64,000 bases of DNA from Chloroflexota bacterium. GTDB taxonomy: Bacteria > Chloroflexota > UBA11872. The stretch is from the NCBI GenBank assembly GCA_022825895.1, contig JAJDVX010000033.1, forward strand, positions 62,001 through 126,000, in the 5' to 3' direction. Each line of letters opens with the position of its first letter. The stretch's first letter is position 1. The position numbers were made by a program, and so were the translations under genes. This document shows, piece by piece, positions 14,177 to 22,097 of the stretch. The notes below the pieces were generated by a model that made no database searches, had not been told where the DNA came from, and saw nothing but the letters and a program-made list of their open reading frames with translations.

Positions 14177-16177
14177 CTACTCCGCGATCTCAATCAGCAG
14201 CCGGCAATGATCGCTTGACCCCCACTCGTCCACCTCATTCAAGGCTCGGACCGTCAGGCTCTGGTGGAAGCCACGCGAAGCGAAGGCATAGTCGAACTGG
14301 TTGTTGCTCGCCGTCGCCGGGGTCCTATTGGGGAGGTGATAGGTGACGACGTTCTCGGAGTCCTTGGGTTCGCCCGTCGCCAGCGTCTCCGCTTGTCGGC
14401 CATTCGGCAGCTGCGGCCCCATGAACTCAAGGCCGATGGATTCCATCCGCTCAAACACGGTCTCGTAGCGCCGATCCCAGTACGGCCCGCTGCCATGACC
14501 ATAGCCGTAGGTGATGTTGAGGTCCCCGGCGGCGAGGATCCGATGTGTTCGCGAGTCCGCGTGCCCGGTGAAGACCGAGAGGTCCGAGATGATGCGATGG
14601 ACCGAAGCGTCGGCATAAATCTCCCAGGACGCCTCAATGCTCGGGTGCGGCCCTGCCCAGCGGCCGTACATGGAGGCGACGATGAAAGGCTCAATCGAGC
14701 CGTCCTTTGGTGTCACCCGCGCCGCCGTAATCGTTCCAATGCCGCTGACAGAAATCTCGTCCCGCTCTGGCCACCCGTCGGGGCTGACCTGCCTGAACCA
14801 TTCGACATCGACTCGGTCCGAGAGCCGCACCACCATCGGCCAGCGGTCATAGAGTGCCGGCCAGCCTCGCTCACGCCACCATTCGGAATTCCACGAGTGC
14901 GAGTCCCACGACTCCTCTGGCCCAATCTCAAGACGGTCGGCGATATCCGCCGGCGGCCGCCTGGCCTCCTGCAAGAGCGCCACATCGGCGCCCATCTCAA
15001 CCAGTTCCCGCCACGGCTTAGTCCTCGTGGCGATGTTCCAACTGACGACCTTGATCGCGGAGCCTCTTTCAGTCTGCCCCCCGGGTGGATGCAGACGCTC
15101 GGCAGGTTGTCGGTCTTTAGTCGCCCTGGAGGCATGTGCATTTGGATAGGTCGGACCCTCAGGGTCAAATAACCGGGCGATACGTTCGAGCTCGGCGACG
15201 ATGGAGTTGACGGTCGTCTGATCATCAGCGTCCTCTGGCAAGACGATGGGCAGAAGTACTTCCGAGCCTCGCCATTCCAATTCCGACTCGCCCGCTTGGC
15301 CAAGGAGACGCGCCACGTTGTCCACGGACAGCTTGGCGTTCTCTTCGTGCCAGAACCAGAGCCAGAGAAATCTCTCGGGCCGCTGCTTTTGGTCCTCGTA
15401 ATCGATACGCAGCCCAGCAGGCGCGCCGGCGAGGCGAAAGTATCTCGCGAAGTAGTTGGTTCCGGTTCCCACGGTCAGTCCATCGGTGTTGACCCAACCC
15501 GATCGCCTGAGACGCTCGACCGCATCCGCGAACGACTGTCGAAGGTGTTCGTCGGGTATCGTCCTCTCCTGCTCTACGCCGGCGGCAGCGAGCCCCTGCA
15601 GCTTGGAGATTTCGAAACAAGCCTGGGCATCGTCGTTTTCCCGAGCAGTCTCAGCGAGGTGGACAAGCAGCGTCTCCCAGCTGGTGAGCATCAGGCGGCG
15701 GCCGTCCTTGGCGGCTGCGCTTACCAGTCCATCTGTCCTGTCCGCATCGTCCAGTTCGACATCCGCTTGGCGCAATCGATCAACTAGCTCGTCCCACAAC
15801 GAGCCTGACTCGACACGGGCGTGCGGTGCCAAAAACTGCAGCACGGCCGGCCTGTCAGTTGGAAGGGCGCCCCAATAGGTCACTGGCTGGTGATCGGTCA
15901 GCGTCGCCCAGAATTTGGACTCAATGAATGCAACCACGTCGTCGTTCTCGTCGAAGCAGGCCAGGTCGGGGATTGCGCCATGCTCAGTTGCCGTCCAGGA
16001 GTCGACCTTCGCGACAGGGAAGTGTTGTCCGGCGTCGTCCCTCAGAAATCCCGACAACGCCTTTCTCGCACACGCCCGGCGGGAGAGGATGAACGTCAGC
16101 GCGTCCGTGGCGGCGTCCTCAAGGCTGTAGGCATGACGTTTGGTGACTGCACCGAGCAGACTCTCCCTGTCACTCAT
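14177..16177 (-). CDS. Fusion of a PD-(D/E)xK-like nuclease domain and an EEP-family nuclease/phosphatase domain
   Basis: This 666-residue protein starts at the ATG at 16177, with AAGGAG upstream and an 8-bp overlap with the preceding gene. Residues 1-370 match the protein at 18301-19368: a helical start (YSLEDAATDAL), then the nuclease core with D71 in AIPDLACFD and E86-x-K88 in FIESKFW. Residues 377-666 form an endonuclease/exonuclease/phosphatase domain: N381 in VVSWNIA, E404 in LLQEA, D552 and N554 in AAGDLNIT, and D656-H657 in SSDHC. Two distinct metal-dependent nuclease folds in one chain is striking. It lies in a block of four nuclease-like genes; defence against foreign DNA is a reasonable inference. 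The fold of the first domain rests on motifs only. Confidence 0.75.
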   Translation of the reverse strand: MSDRESLLGAVTKRHAYSLEDAATDALTFILSRRACARKALSGFLRDDAGQHFPVAKVDSWTATEHGAIPDLACFDENDDVVAFIESKFWATLTDHQPVTYWGALPTDRPAVLQFLAPHARVESGSLWDELVDRLRQADVELDDADRTDGLVSAAAKDGRRLMLTSWETLLVHLAETARENDDAQACFEISKLQGLAAAGVEQERTIPDEHLRQSFADAVERLRRSGWVNTDGLTVGTGTNYFARYFRLAGAPAGLRIDYEDQKQRPERFLWLWFWHEENAKLSVDNVARLLGQAGESELEWRGSEVLLPIVLPEDADDQTTVNSIVAELERIARLFDPEGPTYPNAHASRATKDRQPAERLHPPGGQTERGSAIKVVSWNIATRTKPWRELVEMGADVALLQEARRPPADIADRLEIGPEESWDSHSWNSEWWRERGWPALYDRWPMVVRLSDRVDVEWFRQVSPDGWPERDEISVSGIGTITAARVTPKDGSIEPFIVASMYGRWAGPHPSIEASWEIYADASVHRIISDLSVFTGHADSRTHRILAAGDLNITYGYGHGSGPYWDRRYETVFERMESIGLEFMGPQLPNGRQAETLATGEPKDSENVVTYHLPNRTPATASNNQFDYAFASRGFHQSLTVRALNEVDEWGSSDHCRLLIEIAE

Positions 16178-16922
16178 CAGCAATCTCCTTTTGATCGCTC
16201 TCGGGCCCGACCGACACGTCGGCAGCCACGCCGAAATGGTCTGAGAGTTTCCTCCCATCGTGAATGTTGCTGATCGCATCCACGGAGTCGACCGCCCAGT
16301 CCGCACTCAGCGCAGTGTGATCAATGCTCTTCCGTCCCTGGAAGGCAAGATCCGCCGTCACGATCCGCAGGTTCGGCTCAAAGGCCTCTTGGAGCGCCAG
16401 TCGAAGCGCCCGAGGTGCCCGGCTTCCCTGGCCGATTCTTTGATTGAAATCCCCCATCACGATCAGACGCTTCGCATCGACCCGCTCGAGAATCTTCGTA
16501 AGGCCCACCAGGTACTCCTCATGGTCCTGCCACCGCAACCTGCGCTCCGCCCCGCGCCGAGCCTCCGTCCGCGATCCAAACCACGGAATGCAGATCCCAA
16601 CCACCGCAACCTCGCCCACCGACGTCTGCGTAACACCCGAAACAAACCGTCCCGTCGGCATCGAGTCCTTCCCCAGGTCATCAACCTGGCGCCACGGTTC
16701 CCTCGACCAGAGCAAAACCTTACGCCGGTTCTTCTGTAGCCCGTATCCATAGTCCGCCTGCGAGCAAATCGCGTGTCCACCCTGGCCAAGCAGCTCGTCA
16801 TGCGTCTCGGTCAGACAGACAATCTCCGGGTCATGTCGATCAATACGACCCAGGATTTCAGGCGTTCGCCGCGAATTGGGCGTCGCAAACTGAACATTCC
16901 AGTTGACAATACTCAGAGACAT
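16170..16922 (-). CDS. EEP-family endonuclease/exonuclease/phosphatase
   Basis: This 250-residue protein is a single EEP domain. Catalytic marks are N9 in SIVNWNVQF, E39 in IVCLTETHD, VMGDFNQRIG with the Asp-Asn pair, and the C-terminal SDHFGVAADV with the Asp-His pair. All the usual catalytic positions are present, so it should be an active Mg2+-dependent phosphodiesterase, though nucleic acid versus other substrates cannot be told. It is the first gene of a two-gene minus-strand operon whose second gene (14177-16177) carries its own, different EEP domain. A truncated copy of its first 14 codons lies at 18257-18298. Confidence 0.85.
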   Translation of the reverse strand: MSLSIVNWNVQFATPNSRRTPEILGRIDRHDPEIVCLTETHDELLGQGGHAICSQADYGYGLQKNRRKVLLWSREPWRQVDDLGKDSMPTGRFVSGVTQTSVGEVAVVGICIPWFGSRTEARRGAERRLRWQDHEEYLVGLTKILERVDAKRLIVMGDFNQRIGQGSRAPRALRLALQEAFEPNLRIVTADLAFQGRKSIDHTALSADWAVDSVDAISNIHDGRKLSDHFGVAADVSVGPESDQKEIADE

Positions 16923-17090
16923 AAACCTAGGTTCTTCGCGTATGTGCCAAATCGACTAGTCGTGCTCTTTTGCGCTCAATAGCGTAAGAGACTTGCATAG
17001 GTTAACATACTTGCGTCTGAGTCGAACAATGTGCCACGCTGAACATCAACGCTATTCAGTCATAGATGCTGAGATGCTAGGGAGACTGCC

Positions 17091-18056
17091 ATGCCTGAGC
17101 GTGAAGACGAGAGCGAGCAGTTGGCCGTTCGCGACAGATGGGAGCATGAGGCGCTCAACTTCACTCCTTGGCTGGCCAAGAATCTTCAGGTGCTGGGCGA
17201 TTCGCTGGGGCTAAAGCTGGAATGGATCCAGTCGGAAGTGCCGATAGGTCCGTTTTTTCTCGACATTCTGGCGAGAGAGACTCGCGAGGATGTGAAGGTA
17301 GCCATTGAGAACCAGCTGGAAGAGACCGATCTCCACCATCTCGGCCAGTTGCTCACTTATGCGACCGGATGCGGAGCGCACATTGCTATATGGGTGGCGC
17401 CGGAATTTGGCTACGAGCACGCCCAGGCTCTGCATCTGCTCAACGAATGGACGAATGAGCGGATTCGCTTCTACGGCGTGAAAGTCGAGGTCATCAAGAA
17501 GGCTGGTGCTCCGTGTCCAGAGTCGAGGTTCCGCGAGGTCGTCTACCCCGGCGGCTGGAACAAGTCGGCCACTCTTCCGTCCGGAGAGATGCCGCTATCC
17601 AAACGGCGGCATCACGAGTTCTTTCAACCCATCGTTAGTAAGCTGCTGGCAGACGGCTTTGCCGATAGTGCCTACCAGAGATTTAATCACGCGGATCGCA
17701 CCTTCCCTTCCCGCCTCCACAAGGGCATTGCCTACGCAGTGTCCTTTTACAAAGACAAGGCTTGGGTATCACTCCATATCGAATTGGACGATACCCAGCG
17801 GACTAAGAAGGTGTTCGATGAGTTGAAGGCCTACCAAGAGCAGGTGCAGGAGGGTGTCGTCGCCGGTTCCAGCACGGATTGGCGGTGGAACAGGCATGAC
17901 TCGTTCTTGTTCTCTACCATAAACATGGTAAACGACGGGTCAATCGACGATCCTCCGGCCAAGCTGGAGAAGACCAGAGCCTGGATGCTTGATCTCCTGC
18001 CCAAGCTTAAGGACTCCTTTGACCCGCGCCTCAGAGAGATTTTGGCTGCCAAGTAA
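17091..18056 (+). CDS. DUF4268 protein with PD-(D/E)xK-type nuclease domain
   Basis: This 321-residue protein has an N-terminal nuclease-like core: D58 in GPFFLDILA, E73-x-Q75 in KVAIENQLEETD, and the following HHLGQLLTYA helix with the Q...Y pattern. The E-x-Q version in place of E-x-K is usual for this family. The C-terminal half (from about residue 175) fits DUF4268: RRHHEFFQPIVSKLL, then FYKDKAWVSLHIELDD and AKLEKTRAWMLDLLPKLKD. GAG precedes the ATG. It is divergent from the EEP operon at 14177-16922 and convergent with the nuclease gene at 18301. Such proteins occur in defence and mobile regions. Confidence 0.85.
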   Translation: MPEREDESEQLAVRDRWEHEALNFTPWLAKNLQVLGDSLGLKLEWIQSEVPIGPFFLDILARETREDVKVAIENQLEETDLHHLGQLLTYATGCGAHIAIWVAPEFGYEHAQALHLLNEWTNERIRFYGVKVEVIKKAGAPCPESRFREVVYPGGWNKSATLPSGEMPLSKRRHHEFFQPIVSKLLADGFADSAYQRFNHADRTFPSRLHKGIAYAVSFYKDKAWVSLHIELDDTQRTKKVFDELKAYQEQVQEGVVAGSSTDWRWNRHDSFLFSTINMVNDGSIDDPPAKLEKTRAWMLDLLPKLKDSFDPRLREILAAK

Positions 18057-18181
18057 CCATTGGGCGGTCAAGCCGATACGTTCCGGGGCTTACGAATGTG
18101 ACAACGCGAGCCGGCGTTGCAACGAACGATCGGTCCTGTGCTGTTACTAAGATCCGATGTCGCCAGAGAATGTCACCAATG

Positions 18182-18298
18182 TCATTGACGCGACGCTTTA
18201 CGCACCGAGATCTTGCAGCCTGCAGCGCAGGAATGGCGTGCTCGCCATGACTTATGCGTAGCGAACTCGACATTCCAGTCGACTATGTGTAGAGACAC
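18182..18298 (-). pseudogene. 5' stub of an EEP-family nuclease gene
   Basis: From a GTG at 18298, two bases after the stop of the nuclease gene at 18301-19368, the minus strand encodes VSLHIVDWNVEFAT. That matches the start of the EEP protein at 16170-16922 (MSLSIVNWNVQFAT) at 10 of 14 positions. After these 14 codons the similarity ends and the frame closes at 18182. I read it as the surviving start of a deleted EEP gene that once followed the PD-(D/E)xK gene. Nothing else in 18057-18300 is recognised. Confidence 0.65.
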
Positions 18299-18300
18299 AA

Positions 18301-19368
18301 TTAGCCCGTGGTCGAGTTACAGCGATCCTGCGGACCATCAGAAGGGATGACCTTGGCGATTCGTTCCACCTCGGCAACTACGGCGTGAAGGGTTGCCTCG
18401 CAGTCGGCGGCCGCTGGCAAGTCAATGGGTATATGGACATGCCAACGAAGCCATTCCGATCCCGGTTTGGCCAAGGCGCCCCACCTGGCGCGTACATCCT
18501 CCTTATCCACTGATTTGCGGGAATTGCTGCTATGCCTTAACCGCAGCCATAGCGGTTTGCCCGTTTGCTTCACGGCCTTGTAGTCAATGCGAAGGCCAGC
18601 GTTGGTGTCACCCAAATGGAAGTACTTTACGTAGTAAACACCGTTCACTTCTGCCGAATTGCACCCTTCATCATCGGCCAAATCCAAATCCTTTAAGTGC
18701 TCAACCGCGTCGGTAATCAATCGTTTCAGATTCTCGTCTCGTACGGGATCGTCATTCTTTATGGCGTCGTGGGCAAGCCCCCGCAGTTCGGCGACTTCAA
18801 AGCTTGCCTGAGTATCTCCATCCTTGTCGGCTCGTTGCGTCAGTTTGTTAAGCAGCACGTCCCAACTGGTGAGAATCAGGCGGCGTTGGCCGTCTTTGGA
18901 TGAGGCGGTTACCAGACTCTCTCTTTCACAAACAGAGCCCAGCTCATGGCGTTTGCGGCGCAATCGTTCCACCAATTCGCTCCACAACGATCCTTCGTCA
19001 ATATCAGCGACGCGAGAGGCCGGTGCCAGGAACAGCAGCACGCCTGGTCGGTCGTCTGCAAGCTCTTCCCAATACTTAACTGGCTGGTTACGCGTCAGAG
19101 ACGCCCAGAATTTGGACTCGATAAACGCCACGCGCTTGTCACATTTGTCGAGGCAGACCATGTCTGGATACGCGCCGTCCGTGAGAAACTGTGTTCTAAA
19201 GCTGGCGATAGGCAGCGGACCTCCATCCACACCAAGAAACTCGGCAAGCGCGGCTCTGGCCGAATCCGATCGGGACACGATGTAACACAGCGCCTCCGTA
19301 GCCGCGTCCTCACGTCCCGCGGCATACCCTCGCGCAATGAGACTGAGCAGAGATTGAGCCTCGGCCAT
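18301..19368 (-). CDS. PD-(D/E)xK-like nuclease, paralogue of the N-terminal half of the fusion protein
   Basis: This 355-residue protein parallels residues 1-370 of the fusion at 14177-16177: REDAATEALCYIVSR near the start, D69 in GAYPDMVCLD, E84-x-K86 in AFIESKFWASL, then PVKYWEELADDRPGVLLFLA and the shared GLRIDYK region with LWLRLRHSSNSRKSVD. GGAGG lies eight bases before the ATG. It ends RIAKVIPSDGP without the EEP domain, and a short EEP stub begins two bases later. So this is probably the ancestral, unfused form of the module. Nuclease activity and defence function are inferred from motifs and context. Confidence 0.75.
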   Translation of the reverse strand: MAEAQSLLSLIARGYAAGREDAATEALCYIVSRSDSARAALAEFLGVDGGPLPIASFRTQFLTDGAYPDMVCLDKCDKRVAFIESKFWASLTRNQPVKYWEELADDRPGVLLFLAPASRVADIDEGSLWSELVERLRRKRHELGSVCERESLVTASSKDGQRRLILTSWDVLLNKLTQRADKDGDTQASFEVAELRGLAHDAIKNDDPVRDENLKRLITDAVEHLKDLDLADDEGCNSAEVNGVYYVKYFHLGDTNAGLRIDYKAVKQTGKPLWLRLRHSSNSRKSVDKEDVRARWGALAKPGSEWLRWHVHIPIDLPAAADCEATLHAVVAEVERIAKVIPSDGPQDRCNSTTG

Positions 19369-19532
19369 CGTTTGCTACCTCCGTTGACTTGCCACCAACA
19401 TCCTCAACGCGAGCGAATAGCACATCCCTCAACCCACGCTGTCTTAAGTCGCCTACGCTGCGGACTCCGTTGTCGCCGGGTTGATAATAGCCCCCAATGG
19501 ATGGGGCGTCACGACACCTGCTCTCCCACCTC

Positions 19533-19653
19533 GAGACCTTTGCAAAACGCCCCTCGCCATCGAGAGAGGGACGGCTCTTGCTCCCTCTCCCCGTGGGAGA
19601 GGGTTGGGGTGAGGGTCTTCCGAGCAACCACCTCCAGGTTACGCAAAGGTCTC
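19533..19653. mobile_element. Complete 121-bp MITE-like element with terminal inverted repeats
   Basis: The ends are perfect 11-bp inverted repeats, GAGACCTTTGC (19533-19543) and GCAAAGGTCTC (19643-19653), extending to 14 of 16 matches. Inside is the hairpin CCCTCTCCCCGTGGGAGAGG followed by TTGGGGTGAGGGTCTTCCGA and GCAACCACC. No coding capacity is seen. Related copies lie at 6018, 11494, 13105 and 21632. This copy directly abuts an antitoxin gene remnant at 19654. The stretch 19369-19532 has no gene that I recognise. Confidence 0.75.
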
Positions 19654-19755
19654 ACGTCGGAGAAACTAGTGATCGCGACTCCGCCTTCCGGAATGTCCGC
19701 CACGATCGCGAGCTTGCCGCCCACAGCGTCAAAATTAGACCACAGGCTCGGCACA
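19654..19755 (-). pseudogene. Remnant of an XRE antitoxin gene
   Basis: The minus strand encodes SLWSNFDAVGGKLAIVADI followed by PEGGVAITSFSDV. This matches the C-terminus of the intact antitoxin at 21777-22097 (SLRSYIEAVGGKLKIVAEF then PEGEVAITNFSDVGE). The helix-turn-helix part is gone and the stop has been replaced by the repeat at 19533-19653, whose right end joins directly after the FSDV codons. It is a decayed copy of the same toxin-antitoxin unit. Confidence 0.75.
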
Positions 19756-19845
19756 TCACCCTTGGCCCGCCGCAGCGTACATTGCCGAATCCCATAATGG
19801 AACTGGCCCGTGTATAAGCTGTAAACGATTTGTCCTTTTGCAGCC

Positions 19846-21486
19846 TCACACCCAGCTCGCAACCGTCTCGACAATCCACTCACCGTTTGCATGGGCAGAG
19901 GCTCTGATAGTCACATAGTCCTGCGAACTAGTGGACACTTGATAAGAGATATCCATACGCTTGTATTGAGACTCTATCAACTGGCCATCTCTGCTGTATA
20001 ACTCGGCGCGACCCGAGTCGTGGACAATAAACCGATAGGTCGTTCGATACTGTTGTTCAACCAGACAGCCCGACCCTACGTTCACTCGAAGGCCAGGCTC
20101 ACAGCTCTCAGTAATTTCTGGGAGCGGCGATGGGGCAGTAGACGTTGGCGGTGCTGACTGATTCTGTCGGTTGTCCCCCCAACAGGCGATTGATCCACCT
20201 TGGAGAATTCCGCAGCCGTGTGAAAGACCCGTGGAGACATCGATGAACGCATGGCTCGCGGGAATCCGGTCGAGTTCGATGCTACCACCCAGTAGGGTAG
20301 TCCAACATGTCGCCGAGCCTTCCAAATCAAGCCCGCATCGATATGCTTCCGAACCATGACTGACATGGCTGCCAAGGTGAGAAAGCCTGAGATTAGGAAA
20401 TGGGTGGTGGATGTCTGTCGAAAATTTGCTCCAGCAAGCCACAGTCCCGTCAACTGTCAAGCCGCACGTACTATCGAAACCTCCACTTATGGATATAAAC
20501 TGTTCTTGTAGATACATGACAGTCTGATCTTTGACATTCCCCCAGCATAAAGCGGGGTTGTCCTGTCGAACACCGCACGTATAGTCGAAGCTCGCAGTAA
20601 TTGCCGCGAACTTCTCGCCAGGTGGAACCGCTGACTGGCCCGCCCAGTTGGCGCCCCAGCAAACCGCTGAACCATCCGTTCGGAGAGCGCACGCGTGGCT
20701 GTCGCCGCTGCTAATGGCGGTGAACTGCTCGTCTTGCGGAGGAGGGCCCAGAGGTTGTGGGTGGCCGAGGATCGGGCCGTTCGTTGCAGGACGTCCTCCC
20801 CAGCATGCTGCGGAGCCATCCACGCGGAGTGCGCATACATGAGCGGCGCCGCTACTGACCGCGATGAATTTCTCGTCGTGCGGAGGCGTCGGCTGACCAT
20901 ACTCGCCGCTTCCCCAGCACACGACCGTACCGTCGGCTCGAAGCGCGCAGGTATGTAAGTGCCCGCTGGTGATAGCAGTGAATCGGTCAGGGCCACTCGA
21001 TTGGACGGCGGGGCGCTCCGGCTGAGGGGCTGCGAGGCCGAACGCCCAACCAAACACGCCGCGTACGTCCTCCCGGTGATCGTTTCGGCAGGCCGGTTCG
21101 GCCTGGTCGCCAAACACTCGCTGGTAGATCTCCACGTTGTTGTGGTTGCCGAGGTGGTTCTCGACGATGTCGTTGAGTTCCACGCAGTCCGCCGGCCACG
21201 CGAGGTCGGGAACGTCCGACTGCGATTCCGAGCCAGCCTCATCGAACGCCCAGGCAAACACGCCGCGCACGTCGTCCCGGTGGTCGTTCTGACAGGCCTG
21301 TTCGGCTTGGTCGCCAAACACTCGTTGATAGGTCCCAACGTTGCTGTCGTTCCCCAGGTGCGCCTCGACAATGTCGTTCAGATCAACACAAGTCGTTGGC
21401 CACTGGGCAAATACTGGCGTCGCGAGCGTCGCAATGGTCACGGCTGCCACGACCACCGCTGCGCAGGTCGCCCTGGTGATTCTCAT
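19846..21486 (-). CDS. Secreted RCC1-repeat beta-propeller protein with two N-terminal Cys-containing repeats
   Basis: This 546-residue protein opens with a signal peptide (MRITRATCAAVVVAAVTIAT to VFAQ). Two tandem repeats of roughly 65 residues follow, each with C-x-[DE]LNDIVE-x-HLGN, YQRVFGDQAE and NDHR-x-DVRGVF. Seven RCC1-like blades come next, marked by H-x-C-A-L-R and a CWG ending, for example HTCALRADGTVVCWG. The C-terminal 100 residues (RTTYRFIVHDSGRAELYSRD) look like a further beta domain. RCC1-like propellers bind proteins or act as extracellular adhesion platforms. I do not recognise the N-terminal repeat domain. The gene stands alone, with remnants of a toxin-antitoxin locus on its 3' side. 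Confidence 0.8.
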   Translation of the reverse strand: MRITRATCAAVVVAAVTIATLATPVFAQWPTTCVDLNDIVEAHLGNDSNVGTYQRVFGDQAEQACQNDHRDDVRGVFAWAFDEAGSESQSDVPDLAWPADCVELNDIVENHLGNHNNVEIYQRVFGDQAEPACRNDHREDVRGVFGWAFGLAAPQPERPAVQSSGPDRFTAITSGHLHTCALRADGTVVCWGSGEYGQPTPPHDEKFIAVSSGAAHVCALRVDGSAACWGGRPATNGPILGHPQPLGPPPQDEQFTAISSGDSHACALRTDGSAVCWGANWAGQSAVPPGEKFAAITASFDYTCGVRQDNPALCWGNVKDQTVMYLQEQFISISGGFDSTCGLTVDGTVACWSKFSTDIHHPFPNLRLSHLGSHVSHGSEAYRCGLDLEGSATCWTTLLGGSIELDRIPASHAFIDVSTGLSHGCGILQGGSIACWGDNRQNQSAPPTSTAPSPLPEITESCEPGLRVNVGSGCLVEQQYRTTYRFIVHDSGRAELYSRDGQLIESQYKRMDISYQVSTSSQDYVTIRASAHANGEWIVETVASWV

Positions 21487-21631
21487 TGCACCTCGCCTCT
21501 CGTCAATTAGCAGGAGACAGTTCCTGGCGCCCGTGCATGGACTGTTGACTCCGCGTTCTGCGGGTGACGCTTGCCGTCAGGTCGTGTTCCGCGCATCGGA
21601 GCGGCGATGACCAAGACGAACAGCACCGCCG

Positions 21632-21753
21632 GAGACCATTGCCCAACGCCCCTGATCCTCAAACTGTCCGGCGTCCCGTTAATCCCTCGCCTGGGGGAGA
21701 GGGTTGGAGTGAGCGGTCTTTCGGGCAACCACCCTCGGGTTACGAAACAGTCT
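21632..21753. repeat. Diverged copy of the MITE-like repeat
   Basis: GAGACCATTGC (21632-21642) is followed by CCAACGCCCC, CTGGGGGAGAGGGTTGGAGT and GGTCTTTCGGGCAACCACC, and the end GGGTTACGAAACAGTCTT matches the right end of the 19533 copy with substitutions. It lies 24 bp beyond the stop of the antitoxin gene at 21777-22097, just as the 19533 copy lies beyond the antitoxin remnant. The rest of 21487-21776 holds nothing recognised. Confidence 0.6.
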
Positions 21754-21776
21754 TGTTGGACCAAACGTCACTGCGA

Positions 21777-22097
21777 TTACTCTCCCACGTCGGAGAAATT
21801 AGTGATAGCGACCTCGCCTTCCGGAAACTCCGCCACGATCTTGAGTTTGCCCCCCACCGCCTCGATATACGACCGCAGGCTGGATACATACACGTCCGCC
21901 CGCTGCTCCAACTTGGACACCGCCGGCTGGTTCACCTTCAGCATCTTCGCCATGTCCCGCTGGGTCAGCGCCCGCGCCCGGCGAAGCTCATGCAGCGGCA
22001 TTTCGGCCAACAACTCCTGCTTCACGTCGTCCACGCGCCGACGTCGCTCCGGCGTGAAGTCCTTGGTCAGTTCGCTAAACGGATGGCGTCCACTCAT
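21777..22097 (-). CDS. XRE-type antitoxin of a HigBA-type pair
   Basis: This 106-residue protein has a helix-turn-helix RALTQRDMAKMLKVNQPAVS followed by KLEQRADVYVSSLRSYIEAV and the strand-rich tail GGKLKIVAEFPEGEVAITNF, which is the standard form of antitoxins paired with RelE/HigB-type toxins. Its start overlaps the toxin stop as ATGA (22094-22097), so the two are translationally coupled. A partial duplicate lies at 19654-19755. It should bind the toxin and repress the promoter upstream of 22456. Confidence 0.9.
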   Translation of the reverse strand: MSGRHPFSELTKDFTPERRRRVDDVKQELLAEMPLHELRRARALTQRDMAKMLKVNQPAVSKLEQRADVYVSSLRSYIEAVGGKLKIVAEFPEGEVAITNFSDVGE

